Positions 21,326 to 35,065 are shown, numbered from the stretch's first letter. The stretch: DNA of 64,000 nucleotides from Saccharum officinarum (GCA_020631735.1 CM036201.1:78592502-78656501); one strand, 5' to 3'. Notes: generated from the sequence alone by a model not told the origin. Made by a program: numbers and translations.

Positions 21326-22924
21326 TTGGTCAAACCAGCAAACGAAGGGCTGGAAGGAGACGTGCTGCAGCCTGCAGAGGCTTTTCTCCCCCCACCATCG
21401 CGTGAGTCCACGGTGTGATGTCACGGAGCGGTGGCGGCTTTCCCGATTCACTGTGCGGGAGAAATCCCCGTGCAGCCTTCTTCCACCTCCTCCTACTCTC
21501 CGCTGCTCTTCTTCGCTGATTTCTGCCGCTCCAATTCCATCCCTTTCCTGCTTAGAACTTCCTCTGCTTCTCCCCATCATAGCTTTTGGTGCCTCGTCAT
21601 CGGCAACCTAACCGCCGGCGACCGGATAAACTAAGCCAGCCCCTTCGCTCCGAAAGTCGTCTCTCGTAGAGAGCACTTGCTCACCTGCTCCTCGCGCCCC
21701 TCTGCTGGAACTGGATACGCGGAGTGGAGATCCAGCCGGACCTGGTTCGATTTCTTCATCTCGGTAACCCTAGCTTGCTGGGTTGATTTTTTAACTCTTT
21801 AGAGCTTCTTTTGCTTGCTGAAGGGAGGATTCCGAGTGTTCAGTTAGTTGCGGATTTGTTGTCTGAGAGCAGTAGTAGCCTAGCGTTATAATCTATCCAT
21901 GCACGGCTCGATTAGGTTCTTCTACTCCAGAGCGAAAGATCAACCTCAGTTGACTCAACATGACGATTTCGTGGTAGCCGAGGTGCGCGGGCATTTATTT
22001 TTCTGAAATACGGAGTAGTAATTTGGAATTGAATCCCCATTCCTCCACGTCTGAGTCGTCCCCTGTGTCACTGTGTTGCCCTGCTGTCCTCGTTTCGTAC
22101 TTGCTTTGGAGAGCTTGGCGCTGCTATTAAGGCAATATCATTTGGGAAGGTGTTTCATCACTTCGGCTTTTCGTTACGAGTTGAGTTATTGAAAGCTGCT
22201 CTGTCGGCTTCCAGGCTACCCCTGTCGAACCTGCACGAGCTCCTCCCTCACAGACCCTTGATCACCTGTATTCTATGCTTCCCCTAATTTATTAGCACTT
22301 GCTGATCTTGTACATTTCTCTTGTGAGTGAATGGGTTATTGCCAAATCTACTGTAGCTGTACTCATCGATGTTTGGGCTTGTGGTTTTGAATTTTTAGGA
22401 TGGTTTTTGCTTCCACAAAGCTAAGCAAGCTGGGGCATAATCGCATGAGCTGGGAAATTTAGGACTATGCCTAGTAATTAACGTTTGGAACTAAAAAAAC
22501 ATTCTTGCTGTTTTGCATATCATACGTCCAAATAATGTGTTGCTGTACTGATTGTCTTTGGAATTATGAGCTGCTATTGACAGGATGTGGCATTCGGGAA
22601 GGTGTCACCACCATGATTCTCAGTTAACCACAGCTAAATGCCTTTTCTTAATCTTTCCAGGTTGGGAACATGCAGTTAACTCTGACCAGTTGCTGTTTTT
22701 GGTAGAGGTATGAATATGCCAGTGCTTAGATGGACTATCATTTTTTCCCCATTTGTACCTTTATATAATTTATTACTCCTATGTTGCTGATATACCTGGA
22801 AATTTGTTTCTTGTGATGGATAGGTTGCTTCTCTGTCCAGCGGGTGGATCACTGGACTGTGGGTTGTGCTAACTGCAGGCTGGCTTATCAGCCTACCATA
22901 AGGGAAAGCTGGCGAGTACTCGGT
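21326..22924 (+). other. Promoter side and 5' UTR of the bZIP gene
   Basis: A GC-richer block near 21400-21763 ends at donor 'ctcg|gtaacc' (21764). A second leader exon fits 22661-22707 (after 'tttccag', before 'gtatga'). A third starts at 22824 (after 'gatag') and runs into the start codon at 22925. These borders are read from splice consensus only. Confidence 0.5.
22670..22705 (+). promoter_or_regulatory. Short upstream ORF in the bZIP leader
   Basis: Inside the proposed second leader exon, ATG 22670 opens a 12-codon frame that closes at TAG 22703-22705. If this exon is in the mRNA, the uORF would precede the main start and could lower translation. This depends on the leader exon being real. 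Confidence 0.35.
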
Positions 22925-25900
22925 ATGGCAGATGCTAGTTCGAGGACTGACACCTCGACTGTTGTAGACATGGATGATAAAAATCAAAGGGTAGCCCCTC
23001 TTTTCTCCATCTGTTATATGTCGTGTTCTTTATGATTGATCATTCGTGAACTGTTAGGGGAGAAGAGAACATAATGTTGGTACCATGCCTAGACTCTGAT
23101 CTTTCTAATAGTCTAATAGGATGCGAAGAATTGGACTGTATCCAATAAATGATGCACTGAGCTCATGTTCTCTGATGCACATAATTTTTTGCCATATCTC
23201 TTTAATCATTTCCAGAACATTGTGCTCTCATGCTCTCGTGTCAAAAGAAATAGATACAGATTAGGTATCAGCTTTCAAATTTGGCAATCTGTGTTTTTGG
23301 TGTCATGAAGTGGGAAGTTTCACTTGGAGTGTCCTTGAAGTATGAACACTTGAATACTATTAATCTCTATAAATGAAAACTTTGACTAAAGTAAGGATGT
23401 TGTATGAATGGATTAATCCCTATAAATCACTTGGTGATTTGAGATGGTCTAAATCCCTAGGAAACAGGTTATTTTTCTTGTATTGTCCTTCTTTCCTGTT
23501 CTTGCTTTTTATCTGTTTCATCTGTAGTGATCTTGTATTATGGTTTGGCACCAAGTTGTTTGCATGTAGCTCCAAATTTGTTAGATTTGCTTTTGAGTTT
23601 GCAAGCATTAACTGACGTTGCAACATTTGTTCACACTAAACACATCTTGCCTATTTTACATTTGAACTTTGCTAAGAAAATTGATTACTAGTTCAATAGA
23701 ACAATTTGATTTTGGACTTGGGGCCTTGGAGGCACAATGGACAACTCCTAATTTTAGTTACTCATGTCAGATTATTTTACAAAATTTCAATTTCTCTCTG
23801 TGGGACATCTAATGATACAGGTCTTGGAGAGACGCATGTAAAGTGGTTATGTCATTGTGATGTCATTATATGTTATTTATTCCACTCATCTATGGTCTAT
23901 GCATTCCAATTAAAAAATCCATCATCTATATACCACTGCATGCCATTTTTTCCTTTACGTTATAGTTTCATGCATAAACAATGAATGTTTGTAACTTATC
24001 TTAATCAACCTCTGCAGTTAGAAAATGGACAGGGTGGAGCTATGGTCCTGCCTTCTAATTCATCTGATCGGTCTGACAGATCTGACAAACCTATGGACCA
24101 AAAGGTATTAATTTCATCTCCTATGTCTTCTGTACTCTTTAGTGTTTGTTACCTTTTCACAATGATGGTATCTAGATAATGCATTTGGTATTCTGTAGGT
24201 TTTGCGACGGCTTGCCCAAAATCGTGAGGCAGCAAGAAAAAGTCGGCTGAGAAAAAAGGTATTATTAGCATGACTGTGCACATCTGGAAGCTATTGCTAC
24301 ATTTTTGGTGCAGTGTGTGTCACTTCCTGATGCATGCTTGTATATGTGCTAGTGTGAGTCAGGACTGTGAGGTTTTGTCTGCCTAGTTGTCATCAGGGGT
24401 GAAGCAAACCACAGTCCATTCTACTTGAGCTTTAATCTGTCCTGTCAACTACAGGCCCTAATATTCTCCTGATTACTTTGTAAATTAGGCTAACAATTTG
24501 ATTTCGTTAGATTGATGCATCAACTCTCGAATATTGACACCTATATAATTCTAATTTCTTAAATAGAGTCTAAATTGTACCAATTTACATGCGCTGTATG
24601 TGATATCACGTTTATTTTACCACTTCTATGCTTGCACATTTTTGTGAGCTTCTACGCAGAACAACTCTGCATCAAAGAATGACTTCAGTGACTTCGTGGA
24701 AAACGAGACCTCTGCCTTTTTTTTTCTTAATATAATGATGCCTGTCTTTTCAAGGGAAAAGAAGAGAACTCCATATTGATCTTTTCTACAAATGCACACA
24801 ACACAGATGCTGGGCTTGTAATGTGTTAGGTAGAGAGGTGTGAGAGCCCGAGTCGGTGTCAATTCCTGTCATCCGCTATGGTTTGTGATTGTGTAGTATG
24901 GATAAGTTTGATTTTGTGCATCAGGGAGATCATACTGTATGGTAGTGCAGTTACTCTGATAGCCTGCAAGTGTGTGTAATTTAGAACTTCTGAAGTTTGG
25001 ATCCCATCATTTTCTTCCATGTTTCATGATATTCTCAAAAAATCGAGAAAAAGACAAGATACCTTGGCTTTGAGAATAAAGTAACCACCAAGGCACTCCT
25101 TGTTTCCTTATCTGTTGCAATCTAGAGATAAGCAACTTGATTATGTAGATTGAAGTGTGTCCACTAGTTTTTCTTTGTTCACTTTCAGGTTTATTTATTT
25201 GCTATAAGCCCCTTCTAATGTTTGCTGTTTTCAAAGGCATATGTGCAACAGTTAGAGAGCAGTAAGCTAAAACTTGCAAGCCTGGAGCAAGAACTCCAGA
25301 AAGCTCGACAACAGGTGTGTTTATTTGGTTGATATTGGAGCACTTTTTTTTGCTGACAAGTCTCAGAAGGTTCTTTTAATTTTGCTTCTTGAACAATTAT
25401 TGTAGGGAATCTTCATATCCAGTTCCGGAGATCAAACCCATGCTATGAGTGGAAATGGTAAACTCTCTCTCTCTCTCTCTCATGCACACCCCCACACATC
25501 CTTTAATTGCTTTTGCAACCTTATATCATTGTAATGCTCAAGTGCTTCAAAGGAGTATAGCTGACGAAGTAAGCTCATCTCTGCAGGAGCTATGACCTTC
25601 GATTTAGAATATTCTCGATGGCAAGAGGAACAAAATAAGCAGATAAATGAGCTGAGGACTGCAGTAAATGCTCATGCAAGTGATAGTGACCTCCGTCTTA
25701 TCGTCGATGGGATAATGGCACATTATGATGAGATATTCAGGCAGAAGGGCATTGCTGCAAAGGCTGATGTGTTCCATATACTTTCAGGCATGTGGAAAAC
25801 ACCTGCTGAAAGGTGCTTCTTGTGGCTTGGGGGTTTCCGTTCGTCTGAGCTTCTAAAGGTGCATGCATATGATGTAGATCAAATTATATCACACCGCCTT

Positions 25901-26886
25901 TGATTTCAAATAGTTCTAGTATCTGCCTCAAAATGATGGACACCCCCACACACCACAACCACCACCACCACAACACACGCGCGCGCATCATCACCACCAC
26001 CACCACCACCACCAATTTCATCACAGATATCAGGACTGTAATTTACAAGGTATCCCCCAGTGTATCAATGACATGATGACATGCATCTCAAGGTCCTGCA
26101 CGCTGTTGTCACATCCAATGGCATTTACCAATTTGTAACTCTAATAGATTTTTCTCGAAAATGAGTGCTGTGTAGATGCCCAAAACAATTTACAATGATA
26201 GCCTATAGCAGGAGTATTTTCCTTAGTAGGGCGTGAGTTTTTTATACAATTTATACCATTCAATGGGTGTTTCTGCTTCAAGATGAACTATTCCTTACAC
26301 TTTTGTAAAATTGCAGCTCCTTGTGAATCAGCTTGAGCCTCTAACTGAGCAACAATTGATGGGGCTATCCAATCTCCAGCAATCCTCCCAACAGGCTGAG
26401 GATGCATTGTCACAAGGAATGGAAGCATTGCAGCAATCATTGGCAGAAACGCTGGCTGGGTCCCTTGGTCCATCAGGATCTTCTGGAAACGTGGCAAACT
26501 ATATGGGTCAAATGGCTATGGCCATGGGAAAACTTGGCACACTCGAGAATTTCCTTCGTCAGGTAAACTTTCTGATACCTCTAACCCTGTCAAACATTTA
26601 TTTTTGTTGTTTCTGTTATTGACTGTGATAGGGAGATCATGTCATTTGATTCAATACATTTTCCCTGCTTTTAAGAAATATGTATGTAGGTATTGATGTT
26701 TGTAGCTCTGAAGACTTTTGATGTTCTTTTTTGCGCTAGGCTGACAATCTACGACAACAGACCTTGCATCAGATGCAACGCATCCTGACAATCCGACAAG
26801 CCGCTCGTGCGCTTCTTGCAATCCATGACTACTTTTCACGTTTGCGCGCCCTGAGTTCTCTTTGGCTTGCTAGGCCACGAGAGTAA
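22925..26886 (+). CDS. TGA2: TGA2-class bZIP transcription factor
   Basis: Eight coding exons with clean GT/AG borders: 22925-22990, 24018-24104, 24199-24258, 25237-25314, 25406-25457, 25587-25858, 26317-26562, 26740-26886. They join to 336 codons (335 residues). The N-terminus MADASSRTDTSTVVD is followed by the basic region at residues 54-71 with N59-x7-R67 (NREAARKSR), then a short zipper L77, L84, L91. The DOG1/TGA domain starts with FDLEYSRWQEEQNKQINELR and contains IMAHYDEIF and FLWLGGFRSSELL; a Gln-rich stretch and FLRQADNLRQQTLHQMQRIL follow. TGA factors bind TGACG (as-1) elements in the nucleus and recruit NPR1 in salicylate and detoxification responses (family knowledge). Length and order match TGA2 of rice (TGA2.1 type). 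A (ccaccaa)n tract lies in intron 6. Confidence 0.95.
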
Positions 26887-27120
26887 CATCACCCACGTTG
26901 GGGTCACTCCATGAACTGATGATCTGTGAATGTGGGACTGCTGGCTTCAAACTTGCAACGCCTTTGCAGATGACTGGAGGGTCAGTCCTCTCTGTACAAG
27001 TTGTATTAACATCTTCTGGTCTCATATTGTGCTTCAGTGTTGTACAAGTTAGGGTAAAGCTTGGATTAACTTGTAAGTTATCATGAATTTATGATTGACA
27101 TATTGTATAATTGTATTAGC

Positions 27121-27126
27121 AATAAA
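27121..27126 (+). terminator. Poly(A) signal of the bZIP gene
   Basis: AATAAA about 235 nt after the TAA stop, in AT-rich DNA, fits a plant polyadenylation signal. Confidence 0.45.
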
Positions 27127-27843
27127 AATAGAAGTACATAAGTGCTTCAAGGATATCCAGCGTCTATATTGGTTGGAAACGAGCAGCAGAAGCTTGTCAT
27201 GTCGCTTTGAATATTCGGTTGAAGTGCTTTTTGGGGTCTATATAGAACAAAGAAAGCTTCAGGAGAGATGTATGGATTCACCAGAGTCCAGAGGCTACCA
27301 GAGATTGTGCTTCGAGGAGCTCCTTATGATGGTAAAATTTGCTAAACATTTTTGAGGGTGAATTCTGTGACATTGAAATTTAGTACACATTTTGGCTGAG
27401 GATTCTGTAAACATTTCTTTCACGAGTTCTCGACGAATAGCAACAAGTATCTATATCTAGGCAAAATTCGAACTTTGGTTTAAACGCTTCGAAGAAGTGC
27501 CTGTGCTTTTGATTCCTGGCGACTTCAGTATTATTCTTTAAATTCTGGTAAAGCATCCAGGCGGCTAGCCACGAATTTCACCCATTGCTCTATACACGAC
27601 GTCGTCGACGTGTAATGTGTCAGTATAGCTACTCCTACATCGGTTCAACTTCGACGGCAGCTCCAGAGTCCAGCCTCGGGTCCAGCTTACACTGTTGATA
27701 TCTCCATTTTCCCCGTCACAGGCTGCCACGAGCAATTAATTCTTCTTCACTTCCTCGTTCCCAGTACTGGTCGAGCCGATCTGACGGAGGGAGCAGGCAA
27801 GTCAGCAAGTACCGCTGCACCAAGCGAGCGAGCAGCGCCGAAG

Positions 27844-30800
27844 ATGTCGGGGCTCGCCGCGTCGGCGTCCGCAGCTCCGTCGCTGTCCTCATGGTCCTCG
27901 TTGGCGACCTCGCGCTTCACCCCGGTGAGTACTCGCCAGGAGCGCCTGTGGTATTGTATTCGCCATTCGGTGCCAGGATGAAGTGCTGGTTTTCTTTCCT
28001 TTCGGCGCGCGCGCTTAGGCGCTTAACTTGCTCGACGAAATGCCTCAACCAATTCGCTGGGCGCTTGTGTGGTAGCGTTCTGGAGCAATACGTGCCCGTG
28101 GTTGTCACACTTTACTCTTTGTTGCTTGTCTCAAGCGATAGACGAAGTCGCAGATTCACGGGGTGGTTGGCGAAGCTTTGCTTCGCCCGTGCCAGCGTGT
28201 GATCCTTGTGAACCTTTCTGGCCTTCTTGGCTCTGGAACGCAAGTTTATAACATCACCCATGCTCTCGTTTTTGCCACGGGTTCCATATGATGCTGTTTT
28301 CTTCCCTTCCCTGCCCTGCGCCGGAGGTGGTGGGTGTGTGTGTGTGTTGGGGGGGGGGGGGGGAGTTGTGGTTACGTTCCATTGTTCAAGACAACTTAAG
28401 GAGCGCATTGAATTGAACGTGCCAACATGCTCCAATTTGGATACTCGAGGATGCGGCACACAGAAAAGGTGTGCTGGTTTGATATGAACCGCGCTTGGTT
28501 GACAATCAATAATCAATCCATTACACGGGACAGATTATTTGTTGGTTTGAATGCTATGTTTTGCTTATTTTGTGCAGTACATGAATAAAAAACTTGTCTC
28601 CCTTTCCCCACCGTTAGTCAATTGAAGTCTTGCAAAAAATTGCTTCGCGTTCGGTGGCTGGCAGAGGAATTTGTCACATCCGATTTATTAGGCATTGATG
28701 ATGGGATGGAGTTTCTTAGCTTACATTATTTGGTATTTACACATTGCTACATTCATCTACTGATCTTTCAACTTGATGCTTCTGTACATAGGTTGCAGGA
28801 CCTGCTTCAAGTTTCAGAACACAAGCTTGTGGATTGAGGTGCTGGATTGCTGCAAAGCTGAAACTCCGGAAGGCGTTGAAGAGGCATCATGGATGGCAAC
28901 TTCAAAGAAATCTAGATGCTCGAGGGAATGATAAAGTTACAGATTACTTGGAGGCTGCATCTCTGACTGAAAAGAGAAGTCATTGGAACATGCATCTTGC
29001 TTATGGTTGGCACTCTATTGGCAAATCAGTTGTCTTGAGTTCTGTTACTTTGCATGTGCAGATGTGCCTATCATAGTTGTCATTATTTTCCTAATGCCTT
29101 ATGATTTCCTCAGTGCTGCTGACACTGGATTGCTTCATACCTTTGATAGTTACATTCAATTTGCATTAGCATTATAAATAAAAAAAGCTTAAGAGAAATT
29201 TTCTTTGTCATATTATCTTACAACTACTTTTTACTGCAAACTTCTTGGGAATTTTTGTCTTTATGCTTTCATGTTGACCTGACTGTTTCCCCTTTATGCA
29301 GATTCTGGAGGTGAAATGGCCAATACAAGCTCTGATACTTTAGATAGTTCAACTGATCAGGAAAAATCAGTGCCTCAAGGACACATCCCCTCTGAAATCA
29401 GTTCTCCTGTTGAAAAGGAAGAGTTTGCTGTGCCCAGAAGACACTCCAACAATGAACCATCTCTTTGCATTGCTGTAATTGGAGCTACCGGTGAGCTGGC
29501 AAGAACTAAAGTTTTTCCAGCACTATTTGCTCTGTATTACAGTGGTTTTCTTCCTCGGGTATGAACATAGAAAGCTTCTGCTACTGTCATTTTCATGTTA
29601 CACGTTTCATTTTCATTTTTTATGCTGCAGAATGTTGGCATATTTGGGTATTCTAGGAAGAAATTAACAGATGAGGGCTTAAGATCTATAATTGAAGCCA
29701 ATTTGACCTGCCGGGTGGATCACCAGTATGTTATTTGGCAACTTTTCATATGATATTTTTTGTCATGGCAGTTGCATTGAAAAAAAATTAGCACCGAATT
29801 TAGTATCTATACTATTTCCCTTTATAGCTTTGAGATCAATATAAACAATTTTTATAGCCAACCCATTCTTATGATGCCTATAGTAAGCTGCAAAGCATGG
29901 TTTTAGACCAAACGATCAGTTGTTTAGGTTGGTGCTTGACACCACTTTACTTCTTCCAAAGTTTTCAGTTCATGCACTAACATAGTTTTTCTGTCCCTTA
30001 AAAAAATAGTTTTACTGTTGTAGAAAAAAAGGCTTTACCAAACTAAAAAGAATGTGTCCTGATGTTTATTGTGAATGCAGTGAGAATTGTGATGACAAGT
30101 TAAGTGAGTTCCTCAAAAGGACGTATTATGTAGATGCCGGACATGACAACAAAGAAGGGATGGTTAGATTAAATTCTAGGATGGCACAGATAGAGGTAGA
30201 ATTTGATCTCATAACTGTTTCTGAATCTTTTGGAAACTTGAAATAGAAATCCCATTCATTAAGTTCCATCACTCTCCATTTTTGTTTCACAGGGCATTGG
30301 TGCTGCAAACAGAATATTCTACCTTGCTGTTCCACAAGAGGCACTCCTTGATGTAGCATTGCCACTGGCTGACGGTGCCCAAACTAAGCAAGGTTGGAAT
30401 AGAATAATTATCGAGAAACCATTTGGCTTTACTGGTTTGTCCTCACAGCGGGTAACACAATCTATGCTGTCAAGATTTGAGGAGAAGCAAATTTACAGGT
30501 ACTATTCCACCTTTAATCCTTCCAATCTTAGCTGGTCTTCCCTTTTTTCGATTGTTCAATTACAAAGTTTTGTGACCGTTTTTCTTAACTGCAATGCTTG
30601 AAGAACATGACAATTTGTTGTTGCGACATCATTTTATCCCATAGAATTGACCACCTTCTGGGGAAGGATCTGATCGAAAATCTTACTGTCTTGAGATTTT
30701 CTAATTTGGTGTTTGAACCTTTGTGGAGTCGAACATATATACGGAATGTGCAGGTACACTTGAAGACTCATTTTAGCACATGCTTTATTATTTTGTATAT

Positions 30801-32394
30801 ACATGGATCATGTAGTAATCCGTGTGAATTGTGTCAGGTCATTTTTTCTGAAGAAACATCAAATGAAATACAAGGGAGGTGAGTTAATGCGATTGAATTG
30901 CCTTAGCAGTCTTGCATGATGTAAAACCATACATGCTATTACAAACTGTAGACTGACTCTGCGTGAGTAGGTCATTATTGGGTTTGTTTGAACTTTACAA
31001 TAGTCTCTTCTGTTTAACCTTTGGAATTATCTCTTATCTTAGTTTTCTTTATTGAAAATCTATTCATGTTTTGGCATTCTAATTCTGGATCATTTAGTTC
31101 AAAACCATATGCCCTTGCAGGTACTTTGGAAATTATGGGATAATCCGTGACATAGTTCACAGTCACATTCTTCAAACAATAGCTCTATTTGCTATGGAAC
31201 CACCTGTAAGTCTTGATGGAGAGGATATCCGAGATGAAAAGGTAAGGTGGTATAATCCTTTTAACATAGGAAATCGGCACTGCTGTGCTAGATAGAGGTT
31301 AGAAAGTGCTGGCTTTGATACAGGATCATAAGAACTTCCACTTATGCAGGTGAAGGTTCTCAGATCAATTCGGAAAGTGGACCTTGAGGATGTTGTTCTT
31401 GGTCAACTTAAAGATACGTCTGGTAAAGTTGACAGATACACAAAATCCATGATGCCAACCTATTTTGCCGCTGCTATGTACATTGACAATGCACGCTGGG
31501 ATGGGGTACCATTTTTTATCAGGACAGGCATGGGGCTTATGACGAATAGGTACATTCAATGAGTTTCATAACTTCTATTAGCAAATGTTCGAATAGTTAA
31601 TTTCTGATTTCAGTCACCTCATTGTAGCACTGTGCTGTTATGATCTTATTGCATTTCTGTAACCTAATTACCTAACATCTCAAAAGGTAGAATCAGAAAT
31701 TGATTCCATATAGCATGCTCTTCTGTTAAATGTTTCAGTAGTCCACCCTGTTCTGATCACTCCGTTGATAGCTTTCGCAAGATTGCCACACTTTTATCAA
31801 CTTCTAGAAAAAAAACTATCACCTGACAAATTGATCAAGCATGACTGAAGTCGTTTAATCATTGATTTTGTTCAGAGCTGAAATTCGAATTCAGTTTCGC
31901 CATGTCCCTGGTAATATCTACCGTGAACGTTTTGGCCATGACATAGATCTGGACACAAACGAGCTGGTTCTACGTGATCAACCTGAAGAAGCAATCCTGT
32001 TAAAAGTCAACAACAAGGTCCCAGGGCTTGGGCTCCAACTGGATGCTTCAGAACTGAACCTGCTTTACCGGGATAGGTATGAAAATCTTTTGGATCACCT
32101 TATGATCTATTCAATAGAACTGTCACTAAACCATGATCTTTGATGTGTAGGTACAACACCGAGGTGGTACCAGATTCATATGAACATCTTCTCCTGGACG
32201 TGCTAGATGGAGATAGTCATTTATTCATGCGCAGCGATGAGCTGGCTGCTGCATGGAACGTGCTGACTCCGATAATCCATGAGATCGACCAGAACAGAGC
32301 TGCTCCTGAGCTCTACGAGGCTGGGGACAGAGGACCTATCAATGCTTACTATCTCGCTGCTAAACATGGGGTGCAATGGGATGACGACTGGTGA
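27844..32394 (+). CDS. G6PD4: Plastid-targeted, G6PD4-like glucose-6-phosphate dehydrogenase homologue
   Basis: Exons: 27844-27924 and 28792-~29005 (Ser/Ala- then Arg/Lys-rich, a plausible plastid transit peptide), then 29302-29558, 29631-29725, 30081-30195, 30293-30498, 30646-30753, 30838-30878, 31121-31241, 31350-31549, 31876-32076 and 32151-32394. The end of exon 2 is unsure: no strong donor in the right phase is seen, and TATG|GTTGGC near 29006 is the best. Visible motifs: the coenzyme loop is GATGELA where active enzymes have GASGDLA; substrate motif [18 protein letters not shown] with the catalytic His; [32 protein letters not shown]. These variants and the whole backbone match Arabidopsis G6PD4, reported as inactive and able to steer G6PD1 to peroxisomes. 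So a regulatory partner in the oxidative pentose phosphate pathway is likelier than a working enzyme; this is inference. Confidence 0.9.
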
Positions 32395-32577
32395 GGTGAG
32401 TCGATACCTGGCACAGATACTCGATGTACGAGATTCACTACCAATTTTTGTTGCTGTATCGCAGTCAAAGCTGTACAATATGCCTTCTGTAACCGGCCTG
32501 ATCAATGATTTTGAAGGAGAGATGTAAAACTAGTTCTCGATGAGATCTATAACTTTCTAGTTTAGGACAGGCTATCG

Positions 32578-33592
32578 TTCGGACGTCCAGACGGATGCCT
32601 GCGCCTGCCTGCCCTCCCGCGCCGCTCCATTTCCCGTGTTTCGCGCGCCTACGTGGGTCCTGCGCCGCACGGACGTCGCATGCGCTGGCAGACCGCGCTA
32701 CGCACGTGGGACCGTCTGTGATCGCTCGGCGGCGCTCTAGCGACTGCTGCAGATGGGTCTCATTGCAACATGTGTAAATTAGATCTATTTTTGCATCGTA
32801 CAGATGAAACACTTGCAACATAAGTTCATAGCGCTTGAAAAGAAACACTTGCAGAACACCTGAAAAATACTTGAAAGCCATTGGAAGCATATGTAACATC
32901 TAGATATAACACTTACAACATGCGTATAAAACACCTGAAATACTTGGAAACATATGTTTGCAACATGCATGTATATGTAACATCCAGATCTACTTTTGCA
33001 ACATTCAGATGAAACACTTGAAACATATGCTTCCAATATGAAACATACACTTGCTACATAAAACATATGCTTGCAACATGCTATAGCCATTGAAACATAT
33101 GCAACATCTAGATAAAACACTTAAAACATACATCTGAAACACCTAAAACACGGCATCGCCGACGGCCACGGCTTGCCACGACAGGAAGCTTGGGTGTCGA
33201 GTCGGTGGTGGCGCGGCTCCCTGTCATGGTGTCTTAGGACGACGGCGACCTTCTCCTGGTGGCGTCAGGGTAGGGCGCGGCCGGGGACGCTGTGTGCGCG
33301 ACGCAGGATGGGAGCGCGCGAGCAGTGGGGGATGGCTGCGGCGGCGAAGCGGAGTGGGGCGGCGTTGCGCAGGATGGTGTGTGGCCGGGGATAGCCGCGC
33401 GCAACGGCGAGGAATGGGGCGGGCGGACAGCCACACCACACAGTGAAGCCTCGACGACGCGATGAGGCGGAGTAAGGATATTTTTTTTTGAGAGAGATGG
33501 GAGATCAAGACGTAGGTGAGCAAGCAAAGCTTGTTGGGCTGGTAGCGCGCAGGTCCAGAAAGGCGGCGTCTGAACGGATGGACGCCCGCACC
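32578..33592. repeat. CAACAT-rich dispersed repeat, copy 1
   Basis: GC-rich ends ('ttcggacgtccagacgg' left, 'gaacggatggacgcccg' right, weakly inverted) flank a middle (32760-33150) made of many 'gaaacacttgcaacat' variants. An inverted relative is at 62850-63665. It has no coding support and is probably a non-autonomous DNA transposon; the family was not identified. It starts about 180 bp after the G6PD4 stop. Confidence 0.55.
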
Positions 33593-34585
33593 ACAGTATT
33601 TTGGTTTTAGTTTTGAGTTTTTTTATTTGAAGTTTAGCATCTAGTTCGCCACAAGCATGACAGTATTTGGAAAATGGCAATGAAGATGGTGGCAACCGGA
33701 TCAGACATACTTTTGGACTTGCATTAAAACTTGGACAAGAATTGGCTAAACATTGAAACTTTCACAATAGAAAACCTTTAATAACATTTGAAACTCTCGC
33801 ATCCTATATAATATAATATAAAAAAATGAAAGCACAAGGCGGTAAATACGTATGCAAAACGGCAGGGGCCAGGACGACTGCAGTAAGTAGTCGAGTCTAT
33901 CTAAACTCTAAAGCCTTTCACACTGAGCAGGGACGAAGGATAGCCTGTTATTGACCAGGTCGTAGAGCACGTGTATGTTCTGCTGCTGATAGTTGCCTAT
34001 TATGGTCAGGTCTCCACCAGCGTTGATCGCAAGGCAGGTGAAACTGCGGCCCGCGTCCTCGATCTCGAACATGTAGTTCTCCCGCGGCAGGTCCAGCGTC
34101 GCGCCCTCAAAGTGGAACAGCAGCTTGGGCAACTCCGGCCTGTCCCCCGACGACGGCAGCACGAAGCAGATGGGATCGGCGTCCGTCGTCGCGTTGCTGG
34201 CCTCCGCTGGGGGCAGCTTTACCTGGGAAACAAACGCCGCCCGGAGGAGCCGGTAAACCTGGAGCGGCAGCGTCGTGAAGGAGGTGCCGGAGTCGATGAT
34301 CGTCCCGCCGGTTCCGGAGTTCGTCAACGCGAAAGTGGACTCCGGCACCGGCAGCCTCGTGGACCCGACGGTGATGCCCTTCAGCGACAGGTAGTAGAAA
34401 GATGGAATTTTGGGGCTCTGGATTAGCGGGGTGGTCTGCACGGCGCCACCTGCGCTGCTGTAGAGGTTCGCCGGCAGGCCCAGCAGGACGGGGCTGGGCA
34501 CCGATCCCGTGATGTCGGTGAAGCAGTAGGAGAAGTTGTCGACCTTGAGCTGCGACGGCAGGGAAGCGAGCCGCGGCCGAACCCA

Positions 34586-34830
34586 CACTAGTACGTAGAC
34601 GGGCTTTACTCCCGGTGGGGAATCCCCTCTAGTCCCGGTTCCCCACCCGGGAGCAAGCATCCGGGACTAAAGGGGGTCCTTTAGTCCCGGGTGAGGAACC
34701 GGGACTAAAGGAGGACCTTTAGTCCCGGTGGGTAACACCAACCGGGACTAAAGGTGCCTCCTGACATGCCACGATGGCCAGCACCTTTAGTCCCGGTTGG
34801 TAATACGAACCGGGACTAAAGGTTTTTTTT
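34586..34830. repeat. Left terminal/subterminal repeats of the CACTA element
   Basis: After CACTAGTACGTAGACGGG come four or five palindromic units of about 40 bp, each made of (c)tttagtcccgg...ccgggactaaa(g). One unit has the variant ctttactcccgg. In En/Spm such motifs are the TnpA binding sites. Confidence 0.85.
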
Positions 34831-34974
34831 TCTTTTCTTTTCATTTTTTTGTTTTCTTTTCAAAATAGGTTTTCGAAGTCGTATTGTACGCTGCTAATTA
34901 TACATTTATACGCGCATATATTATGTTTCGGTTCAAGCACAATGAACGTATTAAATCACACAATTCAAGCATAG

Positions 34975-34975
<1 letters not shown>

Positions 34976-35061
<86 letters not shown>
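34976..35061. repeat. (AT)n microsatellite
   Basis: About 43 uninterrupted AT/TA dinucleotides just beyond the 3' end of the TnpA-Ulp1 gene. Translations of it (IYIYIY) are meaningless. Confidence 0.95.

Positions 35062-35065
<4 letters not shown>

Noticed and set aside
33173..33695. Frames in the GC-rich end of the CAACAT repeat
   Set aside because: Low-complexity, overlapping on both strands, part of a dispersed repeat.
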